In this document: one piece after another, positions 30,758-40,870 of the stretch
Numbering within the stretch: position 1 is the first letter of the stretch
How the letters are laid out: every line of letters begins with the position of its first letter
From: Rhynchopus sp. YZ270_cl-10
Lineage: Eukaryota > Euglenozoa > Diplonemea > Diplonemida > Diplonemidae
NCBI GenBank assembly: GCA_964035575.1
Contig: OZ037899.1
Span: 806,001 to 870,000, forward strand
Direction of reading: 5' to 3'
DNA length: 64,000 nucleotides
Notes under the pieces: model-generated
Told to the model about the DNA's origin: nothing
What the model saw: only the letters and a program-made list of their open reading frames with translations
The model's database searches: none
Program-made: the position numbers and the translations under genes

Positions 30758-30812
30758 TTGTTGATCCCTCACCATATACTATCAAGTTATTGATTGCATA
30801 TGATGAAATTAC
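30758..30812 (+). repeat. family D near-palindromic repeat (copy 2)
   Basis: TTGTTGATCCCTCACCATAT, then ACTATCAAGTTATTGATTGC, then ATATGATGAAATTAC. It has a TCA-CATAT-ATCAA stem around a short loop. Confidence 0.8.
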
Positions 30813-31167
30813 ATTTTGTTCTTTTTTTAAATTTTGTTGTTCAGTACGGAAAGTGTATTATGGGAGAGCTATTAGCTACCCACCCCCTACATTTTCACTT
30901 CCCAAAAACCAAAAAATGAATTTTCTTCTTCCCCTCCCCATCCCATCCCATCCCCTCCCCTTTACTAAAACTACAAAGTTTTTTTCCCCCCCCTTAGATG
31001 TGATTCCACCCAAACGAGAGGGCTTCATTGCATCAACGGTTTTTTTTTCCCCAACTTTTTTTCTCTCTTTTTCTCAACTTCTCAAGGGGGGGGTGGTGGG
31101 GGTGGGGGTGGGGTGGGGGGTTTTCCAAAAGTGTTTTTACCCTTTTTCTTTTTTCCCTTCTTCCCCA

Positions 31168-31212
31168 CGCGCCTGCGTCCGTAGAGACGTTTGCGTCCAC
31201 CAACTTCGCTTT
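31168..31212 (+). repeat. family E variant
   Basis: CGCCTGCGTCCGTAGAGACG then TTTGCGTCCACCAACTTCGC, before a T run. Confidence 0.55.
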
Positions 31213-31393
31213 TTTTTTTTTTTTTTGATTTATTTACCTCTTTTTAATAACACCCCAACTCAACACAATTCCCCATTCCTCTTCGTCCTTCCCCCTCCCC
31301 CCTCACACACACACACAAAGTTTTCAAATAAATAAAATAAGAGAAAATCTCATTGACCACTGCACTGTTTTTTTCAAAAAAAAATTTTTAAAA

Positions 31394-31430
31394 GGTTGAC
31401 TAAGCACAAAGCTAGGTATAACTTAGCAAC
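31394..31430 (+). repeat. family C, diverged
   Basis: AGGTTGACTAAGCACAAAGC then TAGGTATAACTTAGCAACC. The CTAAGC arm is intact and the loop altered. Confidence 0.45.
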
Positions 31431-31863
31431 CATTTATCTCTCTTTTTTTTTTTCTTCTTCTTTTGAAGGGAAATCAACAACAAAAAAAAAGGTGTGTCAG
31501 AACATTATTTTATGTCGCTGCTCTAGATCCATCTTTCCGACCCCCATCTCTCTTGGCACGCTACCCCATTATTTATGATTCCCCCAAAAAAAGGACCCCC
31601 CCTCCGGGATGTATTCTCGAAAGCAATGATTCGCGCAAAATAAAAAAAGTTAAAAAAAACTCATCGACGAAAACCTCCAGGGTATTGTCGGGGGGAAGAA
31701 AGGGGGGGGGGGAAATGGTAACAACAAGACGGGACGCTAATGTACCGCCTGTTTTTGATACTGTCGAGGGGGGGAATGAATTCGGAGCGTCCACCTGCCT
31801 GCTGGGAATTTAGTTCTATTCCCCATATTTTTACGACGGTACTTTGTAAAAAAAAAAAAGAAA

Positions 31864-31921
31864 GGGGAGATTGTACAACTGTGGCAACACAACCGAGTAC
31901 TACACTACTCCAACAATTTTT
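31864..31921 (+). repeat. family B short repeat (copy 4)
   Basis: GGGGAGATTGTACAACTGTG, then GCAACACAACCGAGTACTAC, then ACTACTCCAACAATTTTTC. Confidence 0.8.
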
Positions 31922-32655
31922 CAACAAAAAAAAAGAAAAGACATCCCATGATGCCACATCACATTCGGGCACACAGCATTACGTTTGGTGGAGACTCTGC
32001 TACATCAAAATAACACAAAGGGGAGGTCTATCAATGATTCATTTTTACTATCAAAGGTGACAGAACTCAGAATCATCGCACTCAATACAATTATTCTCTC
32101 TTTTTTTTTAAATAGGTACAGGACGCATAGGGCGGGCACACTGAGCTTTTTCATTGCTGAGAGGGTTGTTCGAAACCCCAAACTGCAAAACCCACTCAGT
32201 GGGCCATACAAGGCCTTCTTTGACCCTGCTCCAGCATAGGTTTTGATTTAAAAAGGAGTGTACGGTACCACAGAGCACTAGGTAAATATGTTCCGCCAGA
32301 CCGTGGGAAGACCCAAAAAATAATAAAGTAATTGGACCAGATGGTGGGGAAAAAAAAAACTCCTTTCTTCTTTTTCGGTGCTTGTTGTGCTATCCTGTGG
32401 TTGGTTTTGCTACCCTGCTGACCACTTAGTTGACAACACTCTGTTTTCCACTTTCCGGAGTGCAAAAACTGGCGAAAAGGGGAAAAAAAATACCCCACAC
32501 ATTGGGAATCCATGTAGGGAATTCCCTGCGTAGGAAAAATCTCAAATTTAATCACGTAGTGAATCCCCATGCATCCCGAGATGTGGAACGTACTGTGCAA
32601 AACGTAAAAAATTTGACCCCCCCTTTTTTTTTGGTCTTTTTTTTTTCTTTCTCAA

Positions 32656-32692
32656 GGTGACTCAGCGCGAGGCTTACGTTCATCCTACCAAT
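32656..32692 (+). repeat. family C hairpin repeat
   Basis: GGTGACTCAGCGCGAGGCTT then ACGTTCATCCTACCAAT. Shortened loop, same flank. Confidence 0.55.
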
Positions 32693-33508
32693 ATTTTTTT
32701 ATTTTCCTTTTTTGCGCGTCCGTCGATGACGCGGAGATTTTCCCAAAACAAAAAAAAAAGTTCACAGAATTCTCTACCCACACACAGCCACGCCCCCTTT
32801 CCTCCTCCCAAATCCCCCCGTTTGGACGAAACCCTTGAAACAGCAGATCGCGACTCCCCCCCCCCAAAAAAAAAAAACGCTTTTTCCTCCCAAAAAAAAA
32901 TCCCCAATTTCTCAAAAAAAATAATGTAAACTGAAGGATATAGTTGGTTCCCTATTTTTCCCATCTCCGTGTTTTCTCAAACAGCATTTTTTGGTGTTCT
33001 TTAGAAGGCTATGTAGGTGGCATGCTAAATCTTTAAATGCATTTTTTTATTTTGTGTGGCTTGGCTCTCCTTGTCTTTCTAGTTTTATTTATTATTGTTG
33101 TGCTTCGGAGCTTTCTTTTTTTTCTCTCTTTTTTCGTGTTCATTCATATTTTTTTTGGCCTCAAAGAAGTTTCCTCTGGCCAGGTAGTCAGTGGGAAGCG
33201 TATTGCAGTAATAAAAATATCACTACAGAATATTTATTACACACTTTACGCATCAAGTTTTTTTTTTAACTCTCTTTTTGTTTTTGTTCTGGAATGACAC
33301 CTCTCCCTATTTGAACCTTCCCCACCTGTTCTCCCCCCTCCGAAAAACAGAAAAGAAAAAAAAAACAGTATATTTTATAGCAAAACCAAAAAAAAACAAA
33401 AAACAAAAAATATTGCGAACCAAAGATATTTAGATCCCTTAGGTATTTTCTCTCTCTTCTATCTCTTCCTCCTTTAGGATTCCAAAAAAAAAAGAAGAAA
33501 AAAAAAAA

Positions 33509-33558
33509 TAGTGGACAACACACTCTAGGGTGGCTACACTGATACAACCAAGTTTTCA
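33509..33558 (+). repeat. family A short repeat (copy 5, subgroup 2)
   Basis: TAGTGGACAACACACTCTAG, then GGTGGCTACACTGATACAAC, then CAAGTTTTC and an A run. It shares CTCTAGGGTGGCTACACT with copy 6. Confidence 0.75.
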
Positions 33559-33933
33559 AAAAAAAAAAAAAAAAAAAAAGGCGGCCAACAATGAGTACAG
33601 ACTGTTCTCCCACCCGGTGGGATTACTCGGCGATTGTCGACACAACAAAAACAAACCAAAACATTTTTTTTCTAACTCCTCTAGGACCCCCCCACTCTCT
33701 CCCCATTTGTCATTTGTCATTTTTGGTGACATAGTGCCTGATTGATAACAGATTCAAATTTCTACTTTTCAAAACCCCCCCCCACTCCATTGTCAATCGT
33801 GTGTTTGGATACTTCCCCTTTTTTTTGTTCTCTCTCCCTCTCTTTTCGTGCAAAATTAAACAGAGCACAAAGCACTTTCAAAACATACAAAAAACATTTT
33901 CAAACTGCCTCTCTTTTTATTGCAGATGGTACA

Positions 33934-33970
33934 GGTACACTGTCACGAGCGGGCTTTGTATTTCAAAAAA
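33934..33970 (+). repeat. family F short repeat (copy 3)
   Basis: GGTACACTGTCACGAGCGGG then CTTTGTATTTC and an A run. Confidence 0.75.
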
Positions 33971-34186
33971 AGAAGGTTAGAGAGTGGTGCTATGGGAAAT
34001 CTGTCAAGATCGACCCCCTCCCTGAGTTACCATAGATTAAAAAGGTTTTGAAGACTGTCCATACGTTACGTGGTAACAAGCTACACTAGGTTAGACGATT
34101 TAGAAGAAAAAAAAAACAAACAAAAGCAAAACAAACAAAAAAAAAAAAATAGAAGAAAATTGTTTCGTGTAGAGATACCTGTGTTC

Positions 34187-34349
34187 ACAGCGGACTCAGG
34201 GGGGGACTACTAGTGGAATTGCTAGTCGTATATGACGAATAGTCCGTCTCGACGGAAACTAGTTGTGACACAGTGTTACTGGTGTCACACTAGGCATTTA
34301 GGATGAGCAGCATCACTTAGAGTAGTCCCCCCTGGATTGGCCGCTGGGT
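34187..34349 (+). ncRNA. candidate structured RNA or short foldback element
   Basis: A 163-base, non-repetitive segment closed by two helices: CAGCGG (34187) with CCGCTG (34344-34349), then GGGGGGACTACT with AGTAGTCCCCCC. Inside, several independent hairpins fit: TCGT with ACGA, CCGTC with GACGG, and TGTGACAC with GTGTCACA. The multi-branch layout resembles a small ncRNA more than a simple foldback. However, the outer CAGGGGGGGAC... and ...CCCCCCTG ends also look like transposon termini, and I saw no target duplication. I match it to no known RNA family. Confidence 0.4.
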
Positions 34350-34419
34350 TGTTTCTCTCCCTACCCCCCGCCAGGGCATAGGTTGTGCATCTGCAACTTC
34401 ATATCCCCTTTTTTAGATG

Positions 34420-34450
34420 TCTTGTGTGTACGAGAGACACATTTTCATCG
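34420..34450 (+). repeat. family C hairpin, TGTG-stem subgroup
   Basis: TCTTGTGTGTACGAGAGACA then CATTTTCATCG. TGTGT faces ACACA around an ACGAGAG-type loop. Confidence 0.55.
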
Positions 34451-35207
34451 AAAAGTTATCCCTTTTCCCACATTCTCCCCGTATTTTATTGTTCTCTCCT
34501 CGCCTTCCCCCTCCCCTTCCCAGTATTTATTCAACCCAAAAAAGTTGGGTTTGAACGACAGCTGGGCCAAATTGTGGTTCGATACAGTAGGTACAGAAGT
34601 TATCTGAGGTTGGCTGAATGTTATGAGTATGTTTGCTACAAATAAAAAAATGGGATGTACTTTCTCAGATCGAAAAACACAAAAAAAAAAAAAAAACCCT
34701 CCCACGACTAGGAAAAGCCTGGTTGTACCATCCTTCTTTCTTTTTCATTTCTTTTCTTTTGCTTTCTTTTGCGGCACTAACAAAAGTGAGTCGTTGTCCC
34801 ATTATAAGGGCTTTTTTATTAGGTAACTAAACGTGAAGCGAAAACTAGATGAGCGGGGAAGGCCTGTATGTGCGTCCGTCGTGAAGTCCTGCAGACGAAG
34901 CTCCCCTCAATGTTGAAACCATATTTATGAAAAAACAATGTGGAAGTAAAAAAGCAAACACAACAAAACCAAAATACGTTTAGAACGAGATGAAAACAAA
35001 ACCAAAGAAAAAAATCCCCCCCGAGGGTCTGAAGACGTTACCCCCCGTGTCTCCCCTTCTGAATTATGATTTTTCCCTTTTTTTTTTTTTTTCCCATCCC
35101 CTTATTTTACAGCTGTTGTGAGGCCCATTTTATCGTTCAGTTGATTTTTTTTTAGCCTTTTCGTTATGTTTTCTCACACAATTTGGTGTCTTTTTTATTT
35201 GGAGTAC

Positions 35208-35256
35208 AGTGCCCTGCGTCGGTGAACGGTGAGGGCGTTTGTACTTTCAACTTCTC
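35208..35256 (+). repeat. family E variant
   Basis: CAGTGCCCTGCGTCGGTGAA, then CGGTGAGGGCGTTTGTACTT, then TCAACTTCT. Confidence 0.6.
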
Positions 35257-35515
35257 TTTTGATGTGTATGCACGATGTATATTCATCTTGCAGCCTTCCT
35301 CTATTATTCTCTAGTGTTTGTACCAAACCGCAGGAAAGGGTTACAAAAACCCCCCACCTTTTTTTCAGCACAGACAACATAAAGATGGAAAAGGATTTTC
35401 GATCCTTTTTCCGTCTATTCTTGTTTTTTGCACGATGTTATGTTACCCGGGTTTTCAGGTGTGTGGGTTGGCATGCATCTTTCAAGAACTCTTTAAGAAT
35501 TCTTTCTTTCTTTAG

Positions 35516-35556
35516 TTAAGATGCCTCAAGCAAGGCTTAGGACCATCTGCCCACTT
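35516..35556 (+). repeat. family C, diverged
   Basis: TTAAGATGCCTCAAGCAAGG then CTTAGGACCATCTGCCCAC. Confidence 0.45.
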
Positions 35557-36924
35557 TTATTTCTTTTTCTTTTTCTTTTTGTACCCACCCTTAGGTTTGG
35601 GACACACATTATATAAACCTCCACTTTCTTTTTTTTTTACCCCCTCCCATCAAGGAGCACAGTGTTTTTCTTTTTTTTTTTTTGTTCTCCTTTTCGTTCT
35701 CAAAGATAAGAAAAAATAACCGAAATAAAAAAGAAGAAGAAAAAGGGCTATCCCGTGTCAAACCTGAACTCAATTCAACCACCTTCACACCACGGGTGTT
35801 CGTTTGTTGTAATTTTATTTTATTTTATTTGGGGGTTTTTTGTGCCTTTTTTTTGGTGTGCAATGTATGTGTTTTGTTAAACAGCGTGTTTAATGACTGT
35901 TATTGTGAAGGCATGACTGATGGTTTTTCCCCCCGGGTGTACCTTTTTTGTTTTTTTGTTTTCAATGCCTTATACTTTGTGGAAGCTAATTGGCGATTCA
36001 TAAGCAAACGAGAGGCCGTCGAGAGTCATCTCATAATTTTTTTTTCTCCCTGTTATTTTCCACACAAACCCCACGACAAAAAAAGAGGCGAGTCTTGTTT
36101 TTGTGCTGTATCGGATTTTCAGTGCGTCTTTGCACAAAGATGGCTTGCTGTGGGGATGTGGATTGTGCTTTGGGGGGGAAATTGTATTTCTGTGCAGTTC
36201 TGCATTTACTTTTTTCTTCGGGAGATGTGGTTTTATACTCCTTCACTTTTTTTTTTTGTTCTCACACTGTTGTTTTTTATACACTTCCCTAATGCTTTCA
36301 AATTTTATTTGAAAGTATATGAATTTGTATTCCGAACAATTTGTTGTTCCGAAGTTCTCCTTTTTCACTCCTCACAGCATCCCCCACACACACGCGGTTT
36401 TTTTCTTCAACGGTGAACAGAAATGAGTTGCCCTGTCTAAAATAGTCTTTTTTGATATAAGCAAAAAAGCCGCATGCAGCACACACACCTTGGACATGTG
36501 TTTCGCCCTTTGGAAACCTACCCACAAATTGCTTTCAAACACACACACTACTCGCCCCCTCTTTATTTTCCACACCCTCGGTTGTCTTATGTTTGCGACG
36601 AAGAAAGAGCCGTGAAAGCGGGTATAGGGGGGATTTTTTTTTTCTTCTTCCCTCCACAAAAAAGTGTTTCAAACTTTTCAAACCCTCCTCCCAACCCCCC
36701 TTTTAAAAGGTGGTTGCGGACCTTTTTTTTTTTTTTTTTTTTTGCCAACTTTTTCTCTCTCTTTCCAAGGAGGGGTGGTGTCAAACTACAGTCCTCCATT
36801 TTCCCCCCTTCTTTATATGGATAGCAACCACGGTAATACCCGGTAATGACTCCAGGATTTACAAAACCTAATACACGATACCTGGTAACGGGGGGCCATC
36901 CGTGTCTTCAAAAAAAAAAGGAAA

Positions 36925-36986
36925 GTGGAGATTGCACGAACTGTGGCAACACAACCGAGGCAACTACACTACTCCAACAATTTTTC
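36925..36986 (+). repeat. family B short repeat (copy 5)
   Basis: GTGGAGATTGCACGAACTGT, then GGCAACACAACCGAGGCAAC, then TACACTACTCCAACAATTTT and an A run. Confidence 0.8.
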
Positions 36987-37115
36987 AAAAAAAAAAAAAA
37001 AAAAACAAAACAGAACAAAATTTTAGCCAAATTTGGGCAACTTTTTGTATACAGAACCCCATCCTCGCCTACAAGTGATTTTCTATACTACAAACCAAAA
37101 AAAAAACAAATAAAT

Positions 37116-37160
37116 GGTGACTAAGCAGAGTACTTCAGACTTAGATTCATCGTACCAACT
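37116..37160 (+). repeat. family C hairpin repeat
   Basis: GGTGACTAAGCAGAGTACTT, then CAGACTTAGATTCATCGTAC, then CAACT. A second partial copy (GGTGACTAAGCACATTCTG) follows at about 37190. Confidence 0.5.
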
Positions 37161-37274
37161 TCTTCCTTCTTTGGTAAAGGTTATAAAGGTGACTAAGCAC
37201 ATTCTGATTTTAGTTTTTTTTTGAACATGATCCACTTTTATTTTTGCAATTTTGATTTTTTCATTCTTTTACAA

Positions 37275-37431
37275 TGTAGGTTTCGAAAACTGTCTGGGCC
37301 TTGAGCGACAGCGGAACACTAACTACAAGTCCACAGAGGGTCATGCACTGATGAAGTCCACCTCTGTTTACAACTAATGTATGCGTTTAGGACTGAAACA
37401 TGGACTTGTGGTACAGATGTACCACCCTACA
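37275..37431 (+). ncRNA. candidate structured RNA with C/D-box and hammerhead-like motifs
   Basis: A 157-base unique segment closed by TGTAGG (37275) with CCTACA (37426). Inside are CTGTC with GACAG (37290-37311), a 9-bp helix ACAAGTCCA (37325) with TGGACTTGT (37401), CAGAGG with CCTCTG (37334 and 37361), and GGTAC-AGAT-GTACC at 37410. CTGATGA at 37348 and GGACTGAAA at 37390 allow two readings. One is a C/D snoRNA (C box TGATGA, D box CTGA, with GTCATG facing CATGGAC as terminal stem). The other is a hammerhead-like core (CTGATGA, AGTCC pairing with GGACT, then GAAA), for which I found no well-placed cleavage site. The motifs and helices are visible; any function is inference. Confidence 0.4.
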
Positions 37432-37547
37432 AAAACTTTTGAATATGCATATTTACAAAAAAACAAAAACAAAACAAAAAGGATCCAAAAATACAACAAA
37501 AAAGATTGATGAATAACCAATGTTCAAAACATTAAGTAATCTAATCA

Positions 37548-37585
37548 GACTAAGCACATTCTGAGGCTTTGGTTCATCTTACCAT
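37548..37585 (+). repeat. family C hairpin repeat
   Basis: GACTAAGCACATTCTGAGGC then TTTGGTTCATCTTACCAT. It has the GGTTCATCTTACC flank. Confidence 0.6.
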
Positions 37586-38012
37586 CTTTCTTTATTTTTT
37601 TTTAAACCTCCATTACTCTCCTCCTCACCCCCGCCCCCCCGCCCCATTTTCAATTGTTCGTTATTTTGCAGATTGCGATAAAATAGTGATTCGAGAAAGG
37701 GAAAAAAAAAAACAAAAAATAGAAACTAACTTTCGGTTCTGAATAAAAAGAAAACAATGAAAAACAACTTTTTCGTTTATCGCTCCGCAAGCTTGTTGTG
37801 TTTTTTCGCTGAAGTGTGTGTTGTATGAGAGAGAAAAAATAATGAGTGAGAAAACACAAGCTGGCACGCACCTTCCGTCGTTTCTATTTCCTATTGTCAA
37901 GTACCTTGATTTACAAAAAAAAAAAAAAAAAAAAAAAACAACAACAACAACGCTGTGTCTGCCTATGCAAAAATCTCCATGAAAAACGGGGGGCACGCTC
38001 AAAAAAAAAAAA

Positions 38013-38060
38013 GTAGTGGAGCGTGCTCTAGGGTGGCTACACTAATACAACCAAGTTTTC
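38013..38060 (+). repeat. family A short repeat (copy 6, subgroup 2)
   Basis: GTAGTGGAGCGTGCTCTAGG, then GTGGCTACACTAATACAACC, then AAGTTTTC. A weaker copy (GTGGCGTGCCGTCCTCTGG) lies at 38116-38153. Confidence 0.75.
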
Positions 38061-38262
38061 AAAAATAATTAAAAAAAACACACAAAGCTGTAACGATATC
38101 CCCAAAATAAAATAAGTGGCGTGCCGTCCTCTGGATGGTCTGCACTAAAAAGGGCATTTTTTTGTGGAAAAAAAGCTAGGTTCCAAACCCCTTCCCGCTC
38201 CCCACACATACCCCTTTCGTGTTACGGTGTTAAAAAAAACTTTCCCTGACCCTTTCCCCTGC

Positions 38263-38318
38263 ACGGAGTGTCAGTGTTTGCATCCCAGAGGCGTTTGCAC
38301 TGTCAACTTCACTCTTTT
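38263..38318 (+). repeat. family E repeat, 3' part
   Basis: CGGAGTGTCAGTGTTTGCAT, then CCCAGAGGCGTTTGCACTGT, then CAACTTCACTC. The left arm of the hairpin is missing. Confidence 0.75.
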
Positions 38319-38471
38319 CCCCCACCCTTTTTCAATAAAAGAAAAATTTGTTCGTCGTTATGTGTCCCGTCGCGCTCTGAAGTGGTGAACGATCTCGGTT
38401 CGAAATCACGCTTTTTTTTTTCCCTCACGAAAGGTGCGCATAACGCCGAACAAAGTGACTTTGTGTGGAAG

Positions 38472-38531
38472 GTGGAGATTGCACGATGTGACAACACAAG
38501 AGGCAACTTCACTACAACATACAAAATTTTC
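38472..38531 (+). repeat. family B short repeat (copy 6, diverged)
   Basis: GTGGAGATTGCACGATGTGA, then CAACACAAGAGGCAACTTCA, then CTACAACATACAAAATTTTC. Confidence 0.7.
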
Positions 38532-38766
38532 AAAAAAAAAAAAAAAAAAAAGCAAAAAAGATAACACACAAAAATAGTGCCAGAATGAAGTACAATAGGT
38601 ATTTTTATTCCAACCGCGTTCGTCTGTTTGTCTCTCACCCTCCCCCTTTTCCCCCTTCAACTCAGTTGGCAAGATTTCGGAATTTTTTTTTGAAAGTTTG
38701 AAAAACAAACAAAAAAAGCTTCCAGCCTTTCGATTCAACATGAGACCTTAGTATTTTAGATTTAGT

Positions 38767-38805
38767 GGATGTGTGCGCACGAGAGGCACATTCATCTTAC
38801 AAGTG
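38767..38805 (+). repeat. family C hairpin, TGTG-stem subgroup
   Basis: GGATGTGTGCGCACGAGAGG then CACATTCATCTTACAAGTG. TGTG faces CACA, with the ACGAGAG loop and TTCATCTTACAA flank conserved. Confidence 0.7.
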
Positions 38806-38935
38806 TTTTTTTTTTTTTTTTTTTGTCCCCATTTTTTTTTTGTGTGAAGAGGACATGATGGACATAGGGTTATTGACTCGTGTACACCCACCCACCTACT
38901 GCACCTACACCCCACATTCATTTGTGTAAACACAC

Positions 38936-38966
<31 letters not shown>

Positions 38967-39248
38967 ACAGCAATAAAAGAGCCCACAATGCGAACAGAAC
39001 AAAAACAAAACAAAATATATACTGATTTTCTACCCACTCTCTCTCTCTCTCTCCCTCTCCCTCCCCTCAAAAAGGAAAAAAAAAGAAAATCCCCTTCTTC
39101 TCCCCCACTCCCCACAGTACCCGTTCCCAAAAAAAAGCGTTTTGCACCCGAAACCTCCCCTTTTTTAGTTGAAATATATCTATGTACGTTAGACATATCT
39201 CATCTTTTCAAACTTTCTTTATTTTCTTTTTCCTTTTTCTTTTGGGGG

Positions 39249-39297
39249 GGTGACTAGGTACAAAGAGGGCTTCATCTGGCTAGAGGTTCATATCCAC
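39249..39297 (+). repeat. family C, diverged
   Basis: GTGACTAGGTACAAAGAGGG, then CTTCATCTGGCTAGAGGTTC, then ATATCC. Confidence 0.4.
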
Positions 39298-39389
39298 ACC
39301 TTTTTTTCCCCTCCACATTTTATGCAAAAACAAGAGAAGAAAGTTCCCCGCATACCCTCATCCTTTGTTGCGTGAAAAAAAAAAACAAC

Positions 39390-39529
39390 GGTAGTGTCGA
39401 TCCTACACGACGGTGAAGTAAAATGATTTGGTTTTCACTTATGATTTCACCATTGGCTTGCAACGGTGAAACCCATGAAGTAAAAATCATACGTCACGTC
39501 ATATATTTCACCGTCGTGTACCCACTGCC
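39390..39529. repeat. long hairpin (foldback) element
   Basis: TACACGACGGTGAA (39404) pairs with TTCACCGTCGTGTA, which ends at 39520. Outside this, GGTAGTG faces CACTGCC. Inside, ATTTCACCATTG faces CAACGGTGAAAC, and other stretches pair with mismatches, so nearly the whole 140 bp folds as one hairpin. It could be a small MITE or a small-RNA precursor; no target duplication is clear. Confidence 0.65.
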
Positions 39530-40563
39530 TTGGTGTGGAAAAAAAATGTGAAACTCCATGTCCAACAATTCGAACGAAAGATAGGGGGAAGGGGGAAGCT
39601 GGGGGAGCCCATGCCATGTAATTTTTTTTTGTCAAAAAAAAATAAAGAAAATCCACTCAGAAATACCAGATGCATATTTTTGATTAAAATCGGTGAGATT
39701 ATGTGGAGTGGTAAACTGCCCTATTATTTTAGCCAAAAAAAAACCCCCCTTACAGTGTTTTGTGAGAATGGATGACGTACCGGTAAGAACTCACCTAGGA
39801 TGTACAGGACATCTCAGTAGGTGATTGCCAATGCAGCAACAACAACAACACAAACAAAAAAAAAAAAAAAAAAAGCTACCCATCCCCTTTTCCCTCTGCT
39901 ATTTTATCGATATCCCTCCCCCTTTGTTATACCCCCCCCCTTTTTTTTTTTTGAAAAAAAAACCCACAAAACTCTTTTTACTTCAAAAAGTAAATATTGA
40001 TTTTTTTTATTTTCACTTTTCAGTTTTACTTCATTCTTTCTTAAGTTGGGACTTGCCTTGGGAAGCGGGGGGGGCGACTTTTATCGAGATTTTTTATTTT
40101 ACTCTCTCCCTGAGATAGTTCTTTGTGTCTGTGTCCGTAGAGGCGCAGATACCGTTTTTTTCCTTTTTTTTTTCAAAAAAAAAAATGCAAAAAAAAGGGG
40201 GGGCTTGATGTGAGTTCTTACGCGTATCATCGCATTTAGTTCGGTGTGCACATGAGATATTACTCATCTTTTTCTTATTTGGTTCATCTTACCAAAACCT
40301 TTTGAAAAAAAAAAAAAACAAATTCCTCAACTTTCTGAGGACCTCTTAGGCATATTTCAGACCCTGTTGCCTTTTTTTCCTTTTTCCTTTTTCTTTTTCT
40401 ATTCCTCTCTCCCGTTTTCATTTTTTTCATTTTTTCTAATCTTTTAAAAAGGTAAAACGATTGTGAACAAAAAAAAAAACTGTGTTTCAAGCAACTGCTG
40501 TGCACAAAAAATCCGCCATTTTAGGGGAGCTACGCAAAAAGGGCTTGGCCTCTTGACCATAAT

Positions 40564-40764
40564 ATCGAGAGTGAACAGGGCAGAGCCCAAGCCTGAACCG
40601 GCAATTTGTCGGCATGTGGTGCAAGCGTACGATGGGGGCCATACGTTGGAGGAGTAAGTCTTCTGGAATGAAGCGCCATAGAGGGTGAGAGTCCCGTCCT
40701 TCCTCCTAACGCGTGGGTGCTTCATTGTTTGCAAGAGTCGCTCAGTTTTGGGAATGCTGAGCTT
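40564..40764 (+). pseudogene. fragment of large-subunit (28S/25S) rRNA, 5' domain
   Basis: GAGTGAACAGGGCAGAGCCC matches the conserved LSU segment near nucleotide 100 (animal consensus GAGTGAACAGGGAAGAGCCC). CATAGAGGGTGAGAGTCCCG matches the conserved CATAGAGGGTGAGAATCCCG. AAGAGTCGCTCAGTTTTGGG followed by AATGCTGAGCT matches the later GAGTCG..TTGGGAATGCAGC block. Order and spacing follow the D1 region of LSU rRNA. The piece is truncated at both ends and surrounded by ordinary spacer, so it is a dispersed copy and not a working rRNA gene. Confidence 0.75.
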
Positions 40765-40766
40765 GT

Positions 40767-40870
40767 GTGTGCAAGCGTACGATGGGGGGAGCATGTCTTG
40801 GAGGAGAAACTCTTCTGGCGGAATGAAGCGCCATTAGCGGGTGAGAGTCCCGTCCTTCCTAAACCGCGTG
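40767..40870 (+). pseudogene. second, partial copy of the same LSU rRNA segment
   Basis: GTGCAAGCGTACGATGGGGG and GAATGAAGCGCC...GGGTGAGAGTCCCGTCC repeat the sequence at 40617-40713 with substitutions and small indels, joined directly to the end of the first fragment. The join suggests two inserted pieces or an internal duplication. Confidence 0.7.

Noticed and set aside
30790-31335. 181-codon frame on the + strand
   Set aside because: It crosses T, C and G runs and a family E variant. Low complexity throughout.
35682-36416. 244-codon frame rich in Phe, Leu and Cys
   Set aside because: It is T-rich homopolymer DNA read in frame, with no domain and none of the GC-rich codon use of the true genes.
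35990-36840. Series of short Phe/Cys-rich frames
   Set aside because: Overlapping frames in all phases over T runs. None is longer or better than expected from composition.
37348-37398. Firm call of a hammerhead ribozyme
   Set aside because: The core motif order is present, but the A-U pair next to the core and the lack of a clear UH cleavage site with stems I and III argue against it. Kept only as a candidate RNA.
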